27,696 nucleotides of DNA, taken from contig DATBIR010000286.1 in assembly GCA_036556825.1 (NCBI GenBank), forward strand, positions 1 to 27,696, written 5' to 3'. A program made the position numbers and the translations under genes. Of this stretch, positions 21,529 to 27,696 are shown piece by piece; position 1 is the stretch's first letter, and every line of letters begins with the position of its first letter. Source of the stretch: JAJKJG01 sp036556825 (lineage in GTDB: Bacteria > Pseudomonadota > Alphaproteobacteria > Rhizobiales > Beijerinckiaceae). The notes beneath the pieces were generated by a model, which saw only the letters and a program-made list of their open reading frames with translations, was not told the origin of the DNA and made no database searches.

Positions 21529-23781
21529 CTAGATGCGTACGTCGACGCCGGTGTTGCCGCGCCAGAATCGGCGTGGCGGTGATGGCGCTGCCTCGCGATG
21601 CTCGCGCCCGGTTTCGGTGCCTGGCGGGCGGGCGCTGTCGCGCCCTTCGCCCGAGTGTTGTTGCCGTCCTTGGCCCTGATGTTGCTGCTGGTCGCGCAGC
21701 GAGAGGTTGACGCCGCCGTCGGACGGTTTCAGGCCGGCCTGCTCGAAGGCCCGCTCGAGCGTGCGCGCGTCGCGCTGCAGGAGCGCCAGGGTCTCGACCT
21801 TGTCGACCGCGAGATGCGTCTTGACCTCGCCCTGGTCGTCGATCTCGATGCTCACGTCGATGCGGCCGAGATCGCCGGGATCGAGGCGGATCTCGAAGCG
21901 GTTGATCCCGGCAAGGGTCTTGAGGGCGATCTCGATCGGCACGGCGCCGAGTGGAACGTCCGCCACCACGTGCACCTGCCCACCCGGCTGCGTCTCCGCC
22001 GGCGCCTGGGTCGTCGGTGCCGCATGCCCGGCGGCGCCCGTGGCGGCGAGGTGCGAGGCGAAATGCGGCACGGGCGTCGCGCTCGATTGCGAGCTGCCTT
22101 GTGCGACCTGCTCCGATCCTGGCAGGCGAACCGCAGCGCCGGCATCGGGCCGTACGCCGTCCTGTGCCGACGGGCTCGCCGCATCCGGCTTTTCGACTGC
22201 CGCAGCCGGCTCGGCGCCATGCGTTGGGTGCTGTCCGGCGGCACGGCCTTGTCCGTGGGCCGCACCGATCGTCGCCACGGACTGGTCGACGACCTCTTCG
22301 GCCGGCGCGGTGCTTTCCGCAATACCGGCCTGCTCGACCGGCGGCAGGGGCTGCGCGGGCGCGGCTGCGGCGACAGCCGCGGGGGCCGGCTCCGCTGCGG
22401 CCTCGCCGGTATCGCCTGCCATCGGATCATCGGCTGGTGTTGCGACGGCGGGTGTTTCCGGCGGTGTCGGAGCCAGGCCGTCTCGGGCCGGGGTGAGTTG
22501 AATCGCTTCGCCGGCTTGATGCTCTCCGGCCTGTGACGGCGCCGTCTCGGCCAGGGCGCCCTGCGGCAGGCCTGGATTCGATGTAGCCTCGGCGAGGCCG
22601 GGCGCCGGCCCTGCGGTCGCGGGCGCCCCGCTGTCGGGCAGCACCGACGCAGTCGCCCCTGGCGACGCCGTCTGCGCCGGTGCGGTCTGCGCGGCTTCGC
22701 TTCCCGGCTGCGCGATCTGAGGGGCGTCAGTTTCGGACGCGGCCTGCGCCGGAGCTGCCGTGGGCATCCGTGCCTGGGCGGCCGCCTCCGGGGCGGCGGT
22801 CGAGACGATCTCGGATGCCGCCGGCTGCTTCGGATTCGACGGGCTGGCATCCGACTGGAGCGCTGCGTGCGGCGTAGGGGGCGCGGTCAGGGCCGGCTCG
22901 ACCAGCGCCGCCTGCTCAGGAATCTTCGCAGAGGCGCCAGTCTGGGGCGCCGGTTCAGGCGCAGCGGTCGCGGCGGGCACAATTTCGGGCGCCGTCTTCT
23001 CCGGGACCAAAACGGCCTTGGCTGACGGGGTCGCGGTGTTGGGCGCCGCGGTCGCGACCGGGACGATTCCGGCCACCGCCGCTTCGTCCGGGGCCGTTGC
23101 CGCGCCGCCCGACAGGTTGGCGACGTCGGTGACAGCCGTGACCGCCGCAGCAAGGCCGGGCAACGCTGCCACGGCATTGGCGGGAGGCGCGCCAGCGGGT
23201 GCGGCCGCGTCCTCGCCGCTGCCCTCGTCCTGCTCGCCCGTCTCGCTGCTGCTCAAGCTGGTCTCGGTCTCGCCAGCCTCGCTCGCGCTGGCAGCCTCCT
23301 GCGGCGCGACCGGGGCATTTCCGGCAACCTCGTCAGCCTCGGCGAGTCCGGGCGGGGTCTCACGGCGGGACGGTTCCTCGCCATGTGTCGGCCGTGCTCC
23401 CTGGGGCGGATCGAGGCGGCGCGGCGGATCGGGCCGATCCGGCCGGTCGGGCCGCTCGGCCCGGTCGGGTCGATGGGCCCGGTCGGCTGGCGCACGCTCG
23501 TCGGACCGCCAGGACCGCTCGGCGCGGCCGGGCGGGTCCTGCCGCCGGGGCGCCGTCTCCCTGGCGCTGTCCGGAGCGCGCGAGGCTGCGGAGCGGGGCT
23601 CATCGGCACGCCGGCGCGAGCGGTCGGTGCCGCCGCCGCGCGCTTGCGGCTCCGGCGGCAGGGAAAATTCTTCCCGCACCGTGTCGGCCGCGCGCTCGCG
23701 CGGCACGCTGCGCCCAACGGGCGGGTTGGCGCGGGCCCGGCTGGCCAACGAGGAGAACAGGTTTGAAAGATCGTCACGCAT
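21529..23781 (-). CDS. fliK: Flagellar hook-length control protein FliK
   Basis: 750 residues, longer than the 400 or so of enteric FliK. The C-terminal Flg_hook domain (about 605-697) is intact: RFEIRLDPGDLGRIDVSIEI and LLQRDARTLERAFEQAGL are the conserved core. The N-terminal ~130 residues are Arg/Pro/Asp-rich with repeats of RPDR type (near 100-120), and a long Ala/Pro/Thr-rich unstructured ruler fills 130-600. FliK is exported and measures the hook, then flips FlhB specificity. The gene heads the fliK-flgD unit behind a sigma-54 element; FlhB is not in the window. Confidence 0.93.
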   Translation of the reverse strand: MRDDLSNLFSSLASRARANPPVGRSVPRERAADTVREEFSLPPEPQARGGGTDRSRRRADEPRSAASRAPDSARETAPRRQDPPGRAERSWRSDERAPADRAHRPDRAERPDRPDRPDPPRRLDPPQGARPTHGEEPSRRETPPGLAEADEVAGNAPVAPQEAASASEAGETETSLSSSETGEQDEGSGEDAAAPAGAPPANAVAALPGLAAAVTAVTDVANLSGGAATAPDEAAVAGIVPVATAAPNTATPSAKAVLVPEKTAPEIVPAATAAPEPAPQTGASAKIPEQAALVEPALTAPPTPHAALQSDASPSNPKQPAASEIVSTAAPEAAAQARMPTAAPAQAASETDAPQIAQPGSEAAQTAPAQTASPGATASVLPDSGAPATAGPAPGLAEATSNPGLPQGALAETAPSQAGEHQAGEAIQLTPARDGLAPTPPETPAVATPADDPMAGDTGEAAAEPAPAAVAAAAPAQPLPPVEQAGIAESTAPAEEVVDQSVATIGAAHGQGRAAGQHPTHGAEPAAAVEKPDAASPSAQDGVRPDAGAAVRLPGSEQVAQGSSQSSATPVPHFASHLAATGAAGHAAPTTQAPAETQPGGQVHVVADVPLGAVPIEIALKTLAGINRFEIRLDPGDLGRIDVSIEIDDQGEVKTHLAVDKVETLALLQRDARTLERAFEQAGLKPSDGGVNLSLRDQQQHQGQGRQQHSGEGRDSARPPGTETGREHREAAPSPPRRFWRGNTGVDVRI

Positions 23782-23815
23782 GAAGCACTCGCCCGGCTTG
23801 GTCGCGACTGCTCCC

Positions 23816-23830
23816 GCAAGGTCCGGGCCA
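23816..23830 (-). promoter_or_regulatory. Sigma-54 (-24/-12) promoter of fliK-flgD
   Basis: Minus strand reads TGGCCC-GGACC-TTGC, matching the sigma-54 consensus TGGCAC-N5-TTGC with the invariant GG and GC ten bases apart. The start would fall near 23805, about 24 bases before the fliK ATG. It is the expected kind of target for FlbD. Confidence 0.75.
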
Positions 23831-23924
23831 ACCCCGCGGCCCGGGGAAATCGTTGCAGGGTAAGGGGTTTCGTGAACTCGCCCGGCTGCAGCGGCCTGCC
23901 CAGGCCGGCAAAATCGAGCTCCCG

Positions 23925-23941
23925 GCGGCAGAACTTGCCGC
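23925..23941. promoter_or_regulatory. Candidate FlbD enhancer palindrome
   Basis: GCGGCA-GAACT-TGCCGC, perfect 6-bp arms, about 130 bases upstream of the expected fliK start; a similar half (CCGGCAAAAT) lies at 23905. Position and A-rich centre flanked by G/C arms resemble FlbD ftr sites. This is inference from position and shape. Confidence 0.35.
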
Positions 23942-24073
23942 GTCGGGCCGTCGGCGGTCGTCGCCGCCCGTCAAAGAGGCGGACGACCCGACGTTGACAG
24001 CCCCTCCTTCCCATTCGCCAATGGCCGCGGCTCCCTATATAACCCGCTGCATCCGCTTCCTTCGGACAGGATT

Positions 24074-25234
24074 ATGAACAGCCTCGAGCTTCCGGGAGAG
24101 CCCTCCAAGACCCGCGTCGTCGTTGCCATGTCGGGCGGCGTCGATTCCTCGGTCGTGGCCGCGCTGCTCAAGCGCGAAGGCTATGACGTGGTCGGGATCA
24201 CGCTGCAGCTCTACGATCATGGGGCCGCCGCCCACCGCAAGGGCGCGTGCTGCGCCGGCCAGGACATCCACGACGCCCGCCGGGTTGCCGAGACCATCGG
24301 CATCCCGCATTACGTGCTCGATTACGAAGCGCGCTTCCGCACCGCGGTGATCGACCGGTTCGCCGACAGCTACCTGGCCGGCGAGACGCCGATCCCGTGC
24401 GTCGAATGCAACCGCACGATCAAGTTCCGCGACCTGCTCGACACCGCCAGGGACCTCGGCGCCGACGTGCTGGCGACCGGCCATTACGTCGCCAGCCGCG
24501 CCTTGCCGGACGGGCGTCGGGCCCTCTACCGCGCCGCCGATCCCGAGCGCGACCAGAGCTATTTCCTTTACGCCACCACGCCCGAGCAACTGCGCATGTT
24601 GCGTTTCCCGCTGGGCGAGCGCGACAAGACCGAGACCCGCGCGCTGGCCCGCGAGCTCGGGCTCGCCGTTGCCGAGAAGGCCGACAGCCAGGACATCTGC
24701 TTCGTGCCCCAGGGCCGCTACAGCGAGGTGATCGAGCGGCTCAAGCCCGGTGCGGTGCGGGGCGGCGACATCGTGCATATCGACGGTCGCGTCCTCGGCC
24801 ACCACAAGGGCATCATCCATTATACCGTCGGACAGCGGCGCGGGCTCGGCCTCGCCGTGGGCGAGCCCCTCTATGTCGTGCGCCTCGACGCCGAGGCGGC
24901 GCGCGTGGTCGTCGGGCCGCGCGAGGCCCTGGCCACGCGCACCATCCACGTCGCCGACGTCAACTGGCTCGGCGACGGCGCCCTCGGCGAGATCGGGCCG
25001 CACGGGATGGACGTCGCCGTGCGCGTGCGCTCGACGCGCGAGCCGCGGCCATCGATCCTGCGCGTCGTCGACGGGCGCGCCGAGATCGAGCTTCTCGCTC
25101 CCGAGGACGGCGTCTCGCCCGGCCAGGCCTGCGTCATCTACGAGAATGACGCCCCCCGGGCGCGCGTGCTCGGCGGCGGCACCATCATGCGCGCCCACGT
25201 GCAGGCGCCGCGCGACCTTGCCCCCGCGGCGTAG
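24074..25234 (+). CDS. mnmA: tRNA 2-thiouridylase MnmA
   Basis: 386 residues. MnmA puts sulfur on U34 of tRNA-Lys, -Glu and -Gln. The PP-loop ATPase motif SGGVDSS is at 20-26; the catalytic cysteines are C112 (ECNRTIKF) and C209 (QDICF). Other family blocks include GHYVA and the Q-S-Y-F-L stretch, all intact. A central domain and a C-terminal beta-barrel follow (HHKGIIHYTVGQRRGLGLAVG). The start is near a GGACAGGA sequence. It diverges from fliK and is followed after 19 bases by the pmtA-like gene. Confidence 0.97.
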   Translation: MNSLELPGEPSKTRVVVAMSGGVDSSVVAALLKREGYDVVGITLQLYDHGAAAHRKGACCAGQDIHDARRVAETIGIPHYVLDYEARFRTAVIDRFADSYLAGETPIPCVECNRTIKFRDLLDTARDLGADVLATGHYVASRALPDGRRALYRAADPERDQSYFLYATTPEQLRMLRFPLGERDKTETRALARELGLAVAEKADSQDICFVPQGRYSEVIERLKPGAVRGGDIVHIDGRVLGHHKGIIHYTVGQRRGLGLAVGEPLYVVRLDAEAARVVVGPREALATRTIHVADVNWLGDGALGEIGPHGMDVAVRVRSTREPRPSILRVVDGRAEIELLAPEDGVSPGQACVIYENDAPRARVLGGGTIMRAHVQAPRDLAPAA

Positions 25235-25253
25235 CCGGACTATCGACGCGCGC

Positions 25254-25922
25254 ATGGCGGACGCACCAACCACGGACCTGATGCGCAAGGCCTATGCGCG
25301 CTGGGCCCCGATCTACGACATCATCTATGACAAGCTGACCGAGCCGGCGGCGCGTCGCGCCGTCGAGGCGGCGATGGCCTGCGGGCCGCGCATCCTCGAG
25401 GCTGGCGTCGGCACCGGCCTCTCGCTCGGCTATTACAGCCCGGACAGCGAGGTGTATGGCGTCGACCTCTCCGAGGACATGCTGCGCCGCGCCCGCGACA
25501 AGGTTGCACGGCGCGGCCTGACGCACGTGAAAAGCCTGCAGGTCATGGACGTCTGCCGCCTCGGCTACGCCGACGAGACCTTCGACGCCGTGGCGGCGCA
25601 GTTCCTGATCACCCTGGTGCCGGATCCGGAGGGCGCGCTGCGCGAGTTCGCGCGCGTGCTCAAGCCCGGCGGCGAGATCGTCCTGGTCAACCACTTCGGC
25701 CAGGAGGACGGGCCGCTCGCCCGCGTCGAGTCCATCGTTTCGCCGTTGTGCACGAGGATCGGCTGGAGCTCGGATTTCAAGATCGCCCGCGTCGCCGCCT
25801 GGGCCGGCGCCACCGGCTTCGGCGAGATCGTGGACGTCAAGCCGGTCTTCCCCGGCGGCTTCTTCAAGACGGTGCGCCTGCGCAAGCGCGAGGCGGCGGC
25901 GCCGGTCAGGGCGGCGTCCTGA
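25254..25922 (+). CDS. pmtA: PmtA-like phospholipid N-methyltransferase
   Basis: 222 residues. A class I SAM fold: motif I ILEAGVGTGLSL (47-58), motif II VYGVDLS, then FDAVAAQFLITLVPDPEGALREFARVLKPGGEIVLVNHFGQE, which closely resembles Rhodobacter-type phosphatidylethanolamine N-methyltransferase (PmtA). This enzyme makes phosphatidylcholine from phosphatidylethanolamine at the inner membrane. The assignment rests on family resemblance in the later half and on RWAPIYD near residue 16. A different small-molecule methyltransferase is possible. It runs 19 bases behind mnmA. Confidence 0.7.
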   Translation: MADAPTTDLMRKAYARWAPIYDIIYDKLTEPAARRAVEAAMACGPRILEAGVGTGLSLGYYSPDSEVYGVDLSEDMLRRARDKVARRGLTHVKSLQVMDVCRLGYADETFDAVAAQFLITLVPDPEGALREFARVLKPGGEIVLVNHFGQEDGPLARVESIVSPLCTRIGWSSDFKIARVAAWAGATGFGEIVDVKPVFPGGFFKTVRLRKREAAAPVRAAS

Positions 25923-25979
25923 AGGCAGGGCAAGCTGCGGCCTCAGGGAAGAGGAAATACCCCGCTGCGCTCAGTTTCC

Positions 25980-26009
25980 TTGACACCCGCGCGACGCAAT
26001 CCCTATATC
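25980..26009 (+). promoter_or_regulatory. Sigma-70-type promoter of the tRNA gene
   Basis: TTGACA at 25980-25985 and TATATC at 26004-26009, spacer 18, ending 42 bases before the tRNA. Confidence 0.7.
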
Positions 26010-26051
26010 GCGCGCAACCGACGGCCCGGCGTCCCTCGCGGCGCCGCCCGG

Positions 26052-26128
26052 GGCGGAGTAGCTCAGCTGGTTAGAGCAGAGGAATCATAATCCTTGTGTC
26101 GGGGGTTCGAGTCCCTCCTCCGCTACCA
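26052..26128 (+). tRNA. tRNA-Met (CAT), elongator type
   Basis: 77 bases with CCA encoded. The cloverleaf closes: acceptor GGCGGAG/CTCCGCT (first pair G-U), D-arm GCTC/GAGC, anticodon stem GAGGA/TCCTT with loop ATCATAA giving anticodon CAT, and T-arm GGGGG-TTCGAGT-CCCTC. The GAGGAATCATAATCCTT arm is that of the alphaproteobacterial elongator tRNA-Met as I recall it; initiator tRNA would have three G-C pairs in the anticodon stem, absent here. An Ile2 (lysidine) tRNA cannot be fully excluded. Confidence 0.93.
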
Positions 26129-26547
26129 TTACCGCCGTTGTCCGATCCGGACGATAGGTTCCAGATCGTTCCCAAGCATAGGTAACAACCTCGAGCCAAA
26201 CGGCTTGTCGAGTGGCTGCAAAGTTTCCGCTCCAGATCGTTGGAGCCGGGATCTGGCAGATGGAGCCAAGTCGATGAGGCTGCGCCTGCCCGCATCTACG
26301 GAAGGTCGCAGCAGATGTGCTCTGATTGCTTGCGGCGGACGTGACAGTGGTGTTGTGCTTGTCGGCCTGTTCTCGCCGAGGAGGACGAGCGGGAGGTGCC
26401 GAGCGATCTTTCGTCGGGAGCCGGAGGGTGCGCTGAGCGTGGCGAGGTCACCGCTACAGGCAGCGCGCACGGCGTCGCGGTGTATCGAAACAAGTCCTCG
26501 AGAGATCATATGTCTTGTCGTTGGAAGCGGATGGGCGATAATGCGCC
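26129..26547. other. 419-bp gap after the tRNA, no gene seen
   Basis: No reading frame has a plausible start or composition. TCCAGATCGTT occurs twice (from about 26160 and 26231) and CCAGATC/GATCTGG (26232-26238 and 26250-26256) can form a hairpin of 7 bp. No attachment-site repeat of the tRNA 3' end was found in the window, so there is no sign of an integrated element. Confidence 0.45.
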
Positions 26548-26868
26548 ATGCCTGATCATCACGAGCAGATCGCCGACCTCGAAGTCGAGATCGGCAAGCT
26601 GGCCGACGCAGCCGAGCGGTGCCGGAAGGTGATGCTCGTGACGAGGATGGGGATTGCACTCGGAGCATTGCTCATCATCACCAGCGCTGCGGGACTGATC
26701 CGACTCAGCCCGACGGTTTTCGTCATAGGCATCGCGGCGACGGTTGGAGGCATCGCGCTGTTCGGATCGACCAGAAGCACACGCGAGCAGCTCCTCACGA
26801 CGATCAGCGAGCGCGAGACCTTACGCGCGACGATCATCGATGGACTGGAGCTTCGGAACGCCTCGTAG
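26548..26868 (+). CDS. Hypothetical two-TM protein with coiled-coil ends
   Basis: 106 residues from the ATG at 26548; the ribosome site is weak. A charged helix (HEQIADLEVEIGKLADAAER) of coiled-coil character is followed by two hydrophobic segments (about 34-52 and 56-72) and a second charged helix. The layout suggests a small inner-membrane protein with both ends on the same side. No family recognised. Confidence 0.65.
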   Translation: MPDHHEQIADLEVEIGKLADAAERCRKVMLVTRMGIALGALLIITSAAGLIRLSPTVFVIGIAATVGGIALFGSTRSTREQLLTTISERETLRATIIDGLELRNAS

Positions 26869-26913
26869 CGCTCGCTGATTCTCCCCGCGCAGTTGCGGAT
26901 CTGCCGCGCTCCG

Positions 26914-27402
26914 TCAGTGCAGAGCTGCGGTCAGAGGCGCAAAATCGGCTTGATGCGCTCCGAGACGACAGACAGCCCGCTCGATCGCCACCGCGGCAGC
27001 GCGCGCCGCCGCAACCAGCCGCGGCGTGGCCTCCACGCCAGCGATCCGCGCCGCCACGCGATCGACTTCGCTGCTGGGCCAGCCCCGCGCGAGCGCGAGC
27101 AGCTCGACGAGCGCTTGCTCGTCCCCGGTCAGGCGACAACAGGGGGCCGGCAGGAAATGCCAGGCTGCGCTGCGCTCCGCGCGCAGCGCGCGCATGAGGC
27201 CGGCGATGCGGGCGACGAACAGGGGACCTTCGTCGGCGCCGAGAATCGTTTCTGCGCAATTGTAGGCGGCGTCCCAGCAGGCGGCATCGCTCGTCATATG
27301 CGCCGCGGCAATGAAGCGGGACACGGAGACGGCGAGCATCTCGCCTTCGTCGGCGCAGATGTCTGCCAGACTCGGCATGACCGAGCAGCCTTGTTTGCAC
27401 AT
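26914..27402 (-). CDS. Hypothetical protein, 162 residues
   Basis: From the ATG at 27402 (MCKQGCSV); an ATG at 27378 (MPSLADI) is an alternative. Mostly helical and Ala-rich, with several Cys (ACWDAAYNCAETIL). No family recognised. The composition and codon use look like a real gene. Confidence 0.55.
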   Translation of the reverse strand: MCKQGCSVMPSLADICADEGEMLAVSVSRFIAAAHMTSDAACWDAAYNCAETILGADEGPLFVARIAGLMRALRAERSAAWHFLPAPCCRLTGDEQALVELLALARGWPSSEVDRVAARIAGVEATPRLVAAARAAAVAIERAVCRLGAHQADFAPLTAALH

Positions 27403-27696
27403 GGGTTCAGTCTCGGTTTGAGGACGTGCGGAACCGTGGCGCGCCGCAGCGCGCCTTGCCATGCATCTGCGCACGGCTCAGCGGTCGAAGCTGGATTGGA
27501 AACCCGCCCCCGGCGGAGACTGGGCAGATCGAAACGAAGGAAACGGTACGGCTCCGACGAGCCGGTGACGACAAGACCGCATTGTGTCCTCCAACCGACG
27601 GGTTCAAGGCCCGTGCTCAGAGCGATGCAACGCAGCGAAGACAAACGATCGACGCTTGCGTGTCAAGAGAGAATTGTAATTATATCAATATGTTAG
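27403..27696. other. Right-edge stretch, no gene seen, AT-rich tail
   Basis: Short frames only. The last 35 or so bases (from about 27662) turn markedly AT-rich compared with the rest of the window, which could be the start of a promoter, a transferred segment or the edge of the assembled sequence. Confidence 0.35.

Noticed and set aside
23994..24041. TTGACA (23994-23999) and TATATA (24036) as an mnmA promoter
   Set aside because: The two elements are 36 bases apart, far too long for a single sigma-70 promoter; neither has a partner at the right distance.
26052..26547. tRNA gene as an integration site for a mobile element
   Set aside because: No integrase and no direct repeat of the tRNA 3' end found in the window.
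27598..27614. T-arm-like structure ACGGG-TTCAAGG-CCCGT suggesting a second tRNA
   Set aside because: No matching acceptor strand, D-arm or anticodon arm lies upstream, so it is a chance hairpin.

Overview
The window (about 27.7 kb, GC-rich) comes from an alphaproteobacterium, most likely a member of the Hyphomicrobiales in the Bradyrhizobium/Rhodopseudomonas/Xanthobacteraceae neighbourhood. The evidence is the FlbD, SciP (DUF1153), FlhA and FliF/G/H/N set, CtrA-type TTAA-N7-CTAA boxes in front of cell-cycle and flagellar genes, an EcfG-type general-stress promoter (GGAAC-N16-CGTT), a Rhodobacter-type phospholipid methyltransferase, and many housekeeping and small hypothetical genes of the kind common in that order. 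No insertion sequence, prophage, CRISPR array or obvious genomic island is visible.

Layout. 1-3.2 kb: the start of a GNAT acetyltransferase running off the left edge, a YbhN/LPG-synthase-like membrane protein overlapping a SAM methyltransferase, and a decayed MFS transporter piece. 3.5-6.7 kb: flhA and an HNH-fold protein, both leftward and each with its own CtrA box. 6.9-8.6 kb: an alpha/beta hydrolase and a two-domain VOC protein in one leftward pair. 9-14.7 kb: a mixed region of small exported or membrane proteins, an EamA-type exporter, DUF2231, YqaA, an EstC-like hydrolase, a 25-residue membrane peptide, a candidate stress-induced small RNA, and a DUF2939 protein. 14.9-23.8 kb: a leftward flagellar cluster in transcription order fliK-flgD, sciP, fliF-fliG-fliH-fliN-flbD. 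24-27.7 kb: rightward mnmA and a pmtA-like gene, an elongator tRNA-Met, a two-TM protein, and a leftward hypothetical gene near the right edge.

How the parts fit. The sequence shows a readable flagellar hierarchy. CtrA boxes precede fliF (MS ring, switch, flbD operon), flhA, and, in triplicate, sciP, whose known product is an inhibitor of CtrA-dependent transcription. FlbD, the sigma-54 activator encoded at the end of the fliF operon, would then switch on late genes; a textbook -24/-12 element stands in front of fliK-flgD with a candidate enhancer palindrome about 130 bp upstream. The HNH-fold gene next to flhA carries the same CtrA box as fliF and flhA, so it is probably a new member of this regulon.

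The most unusual item is outside the flagellar genes: at 13546-13669 an EcfG promoter directly drives a short non-coding stretch that folds into a hairpin with a six-cytosine loop and ends in a terminator whose loop is also C-rich. This is the architecture of Caulobacter GsrN, a sigma-T-dependent C-rich-loop small RNA, and I propose a GsrN-like general-stress sRNA here.
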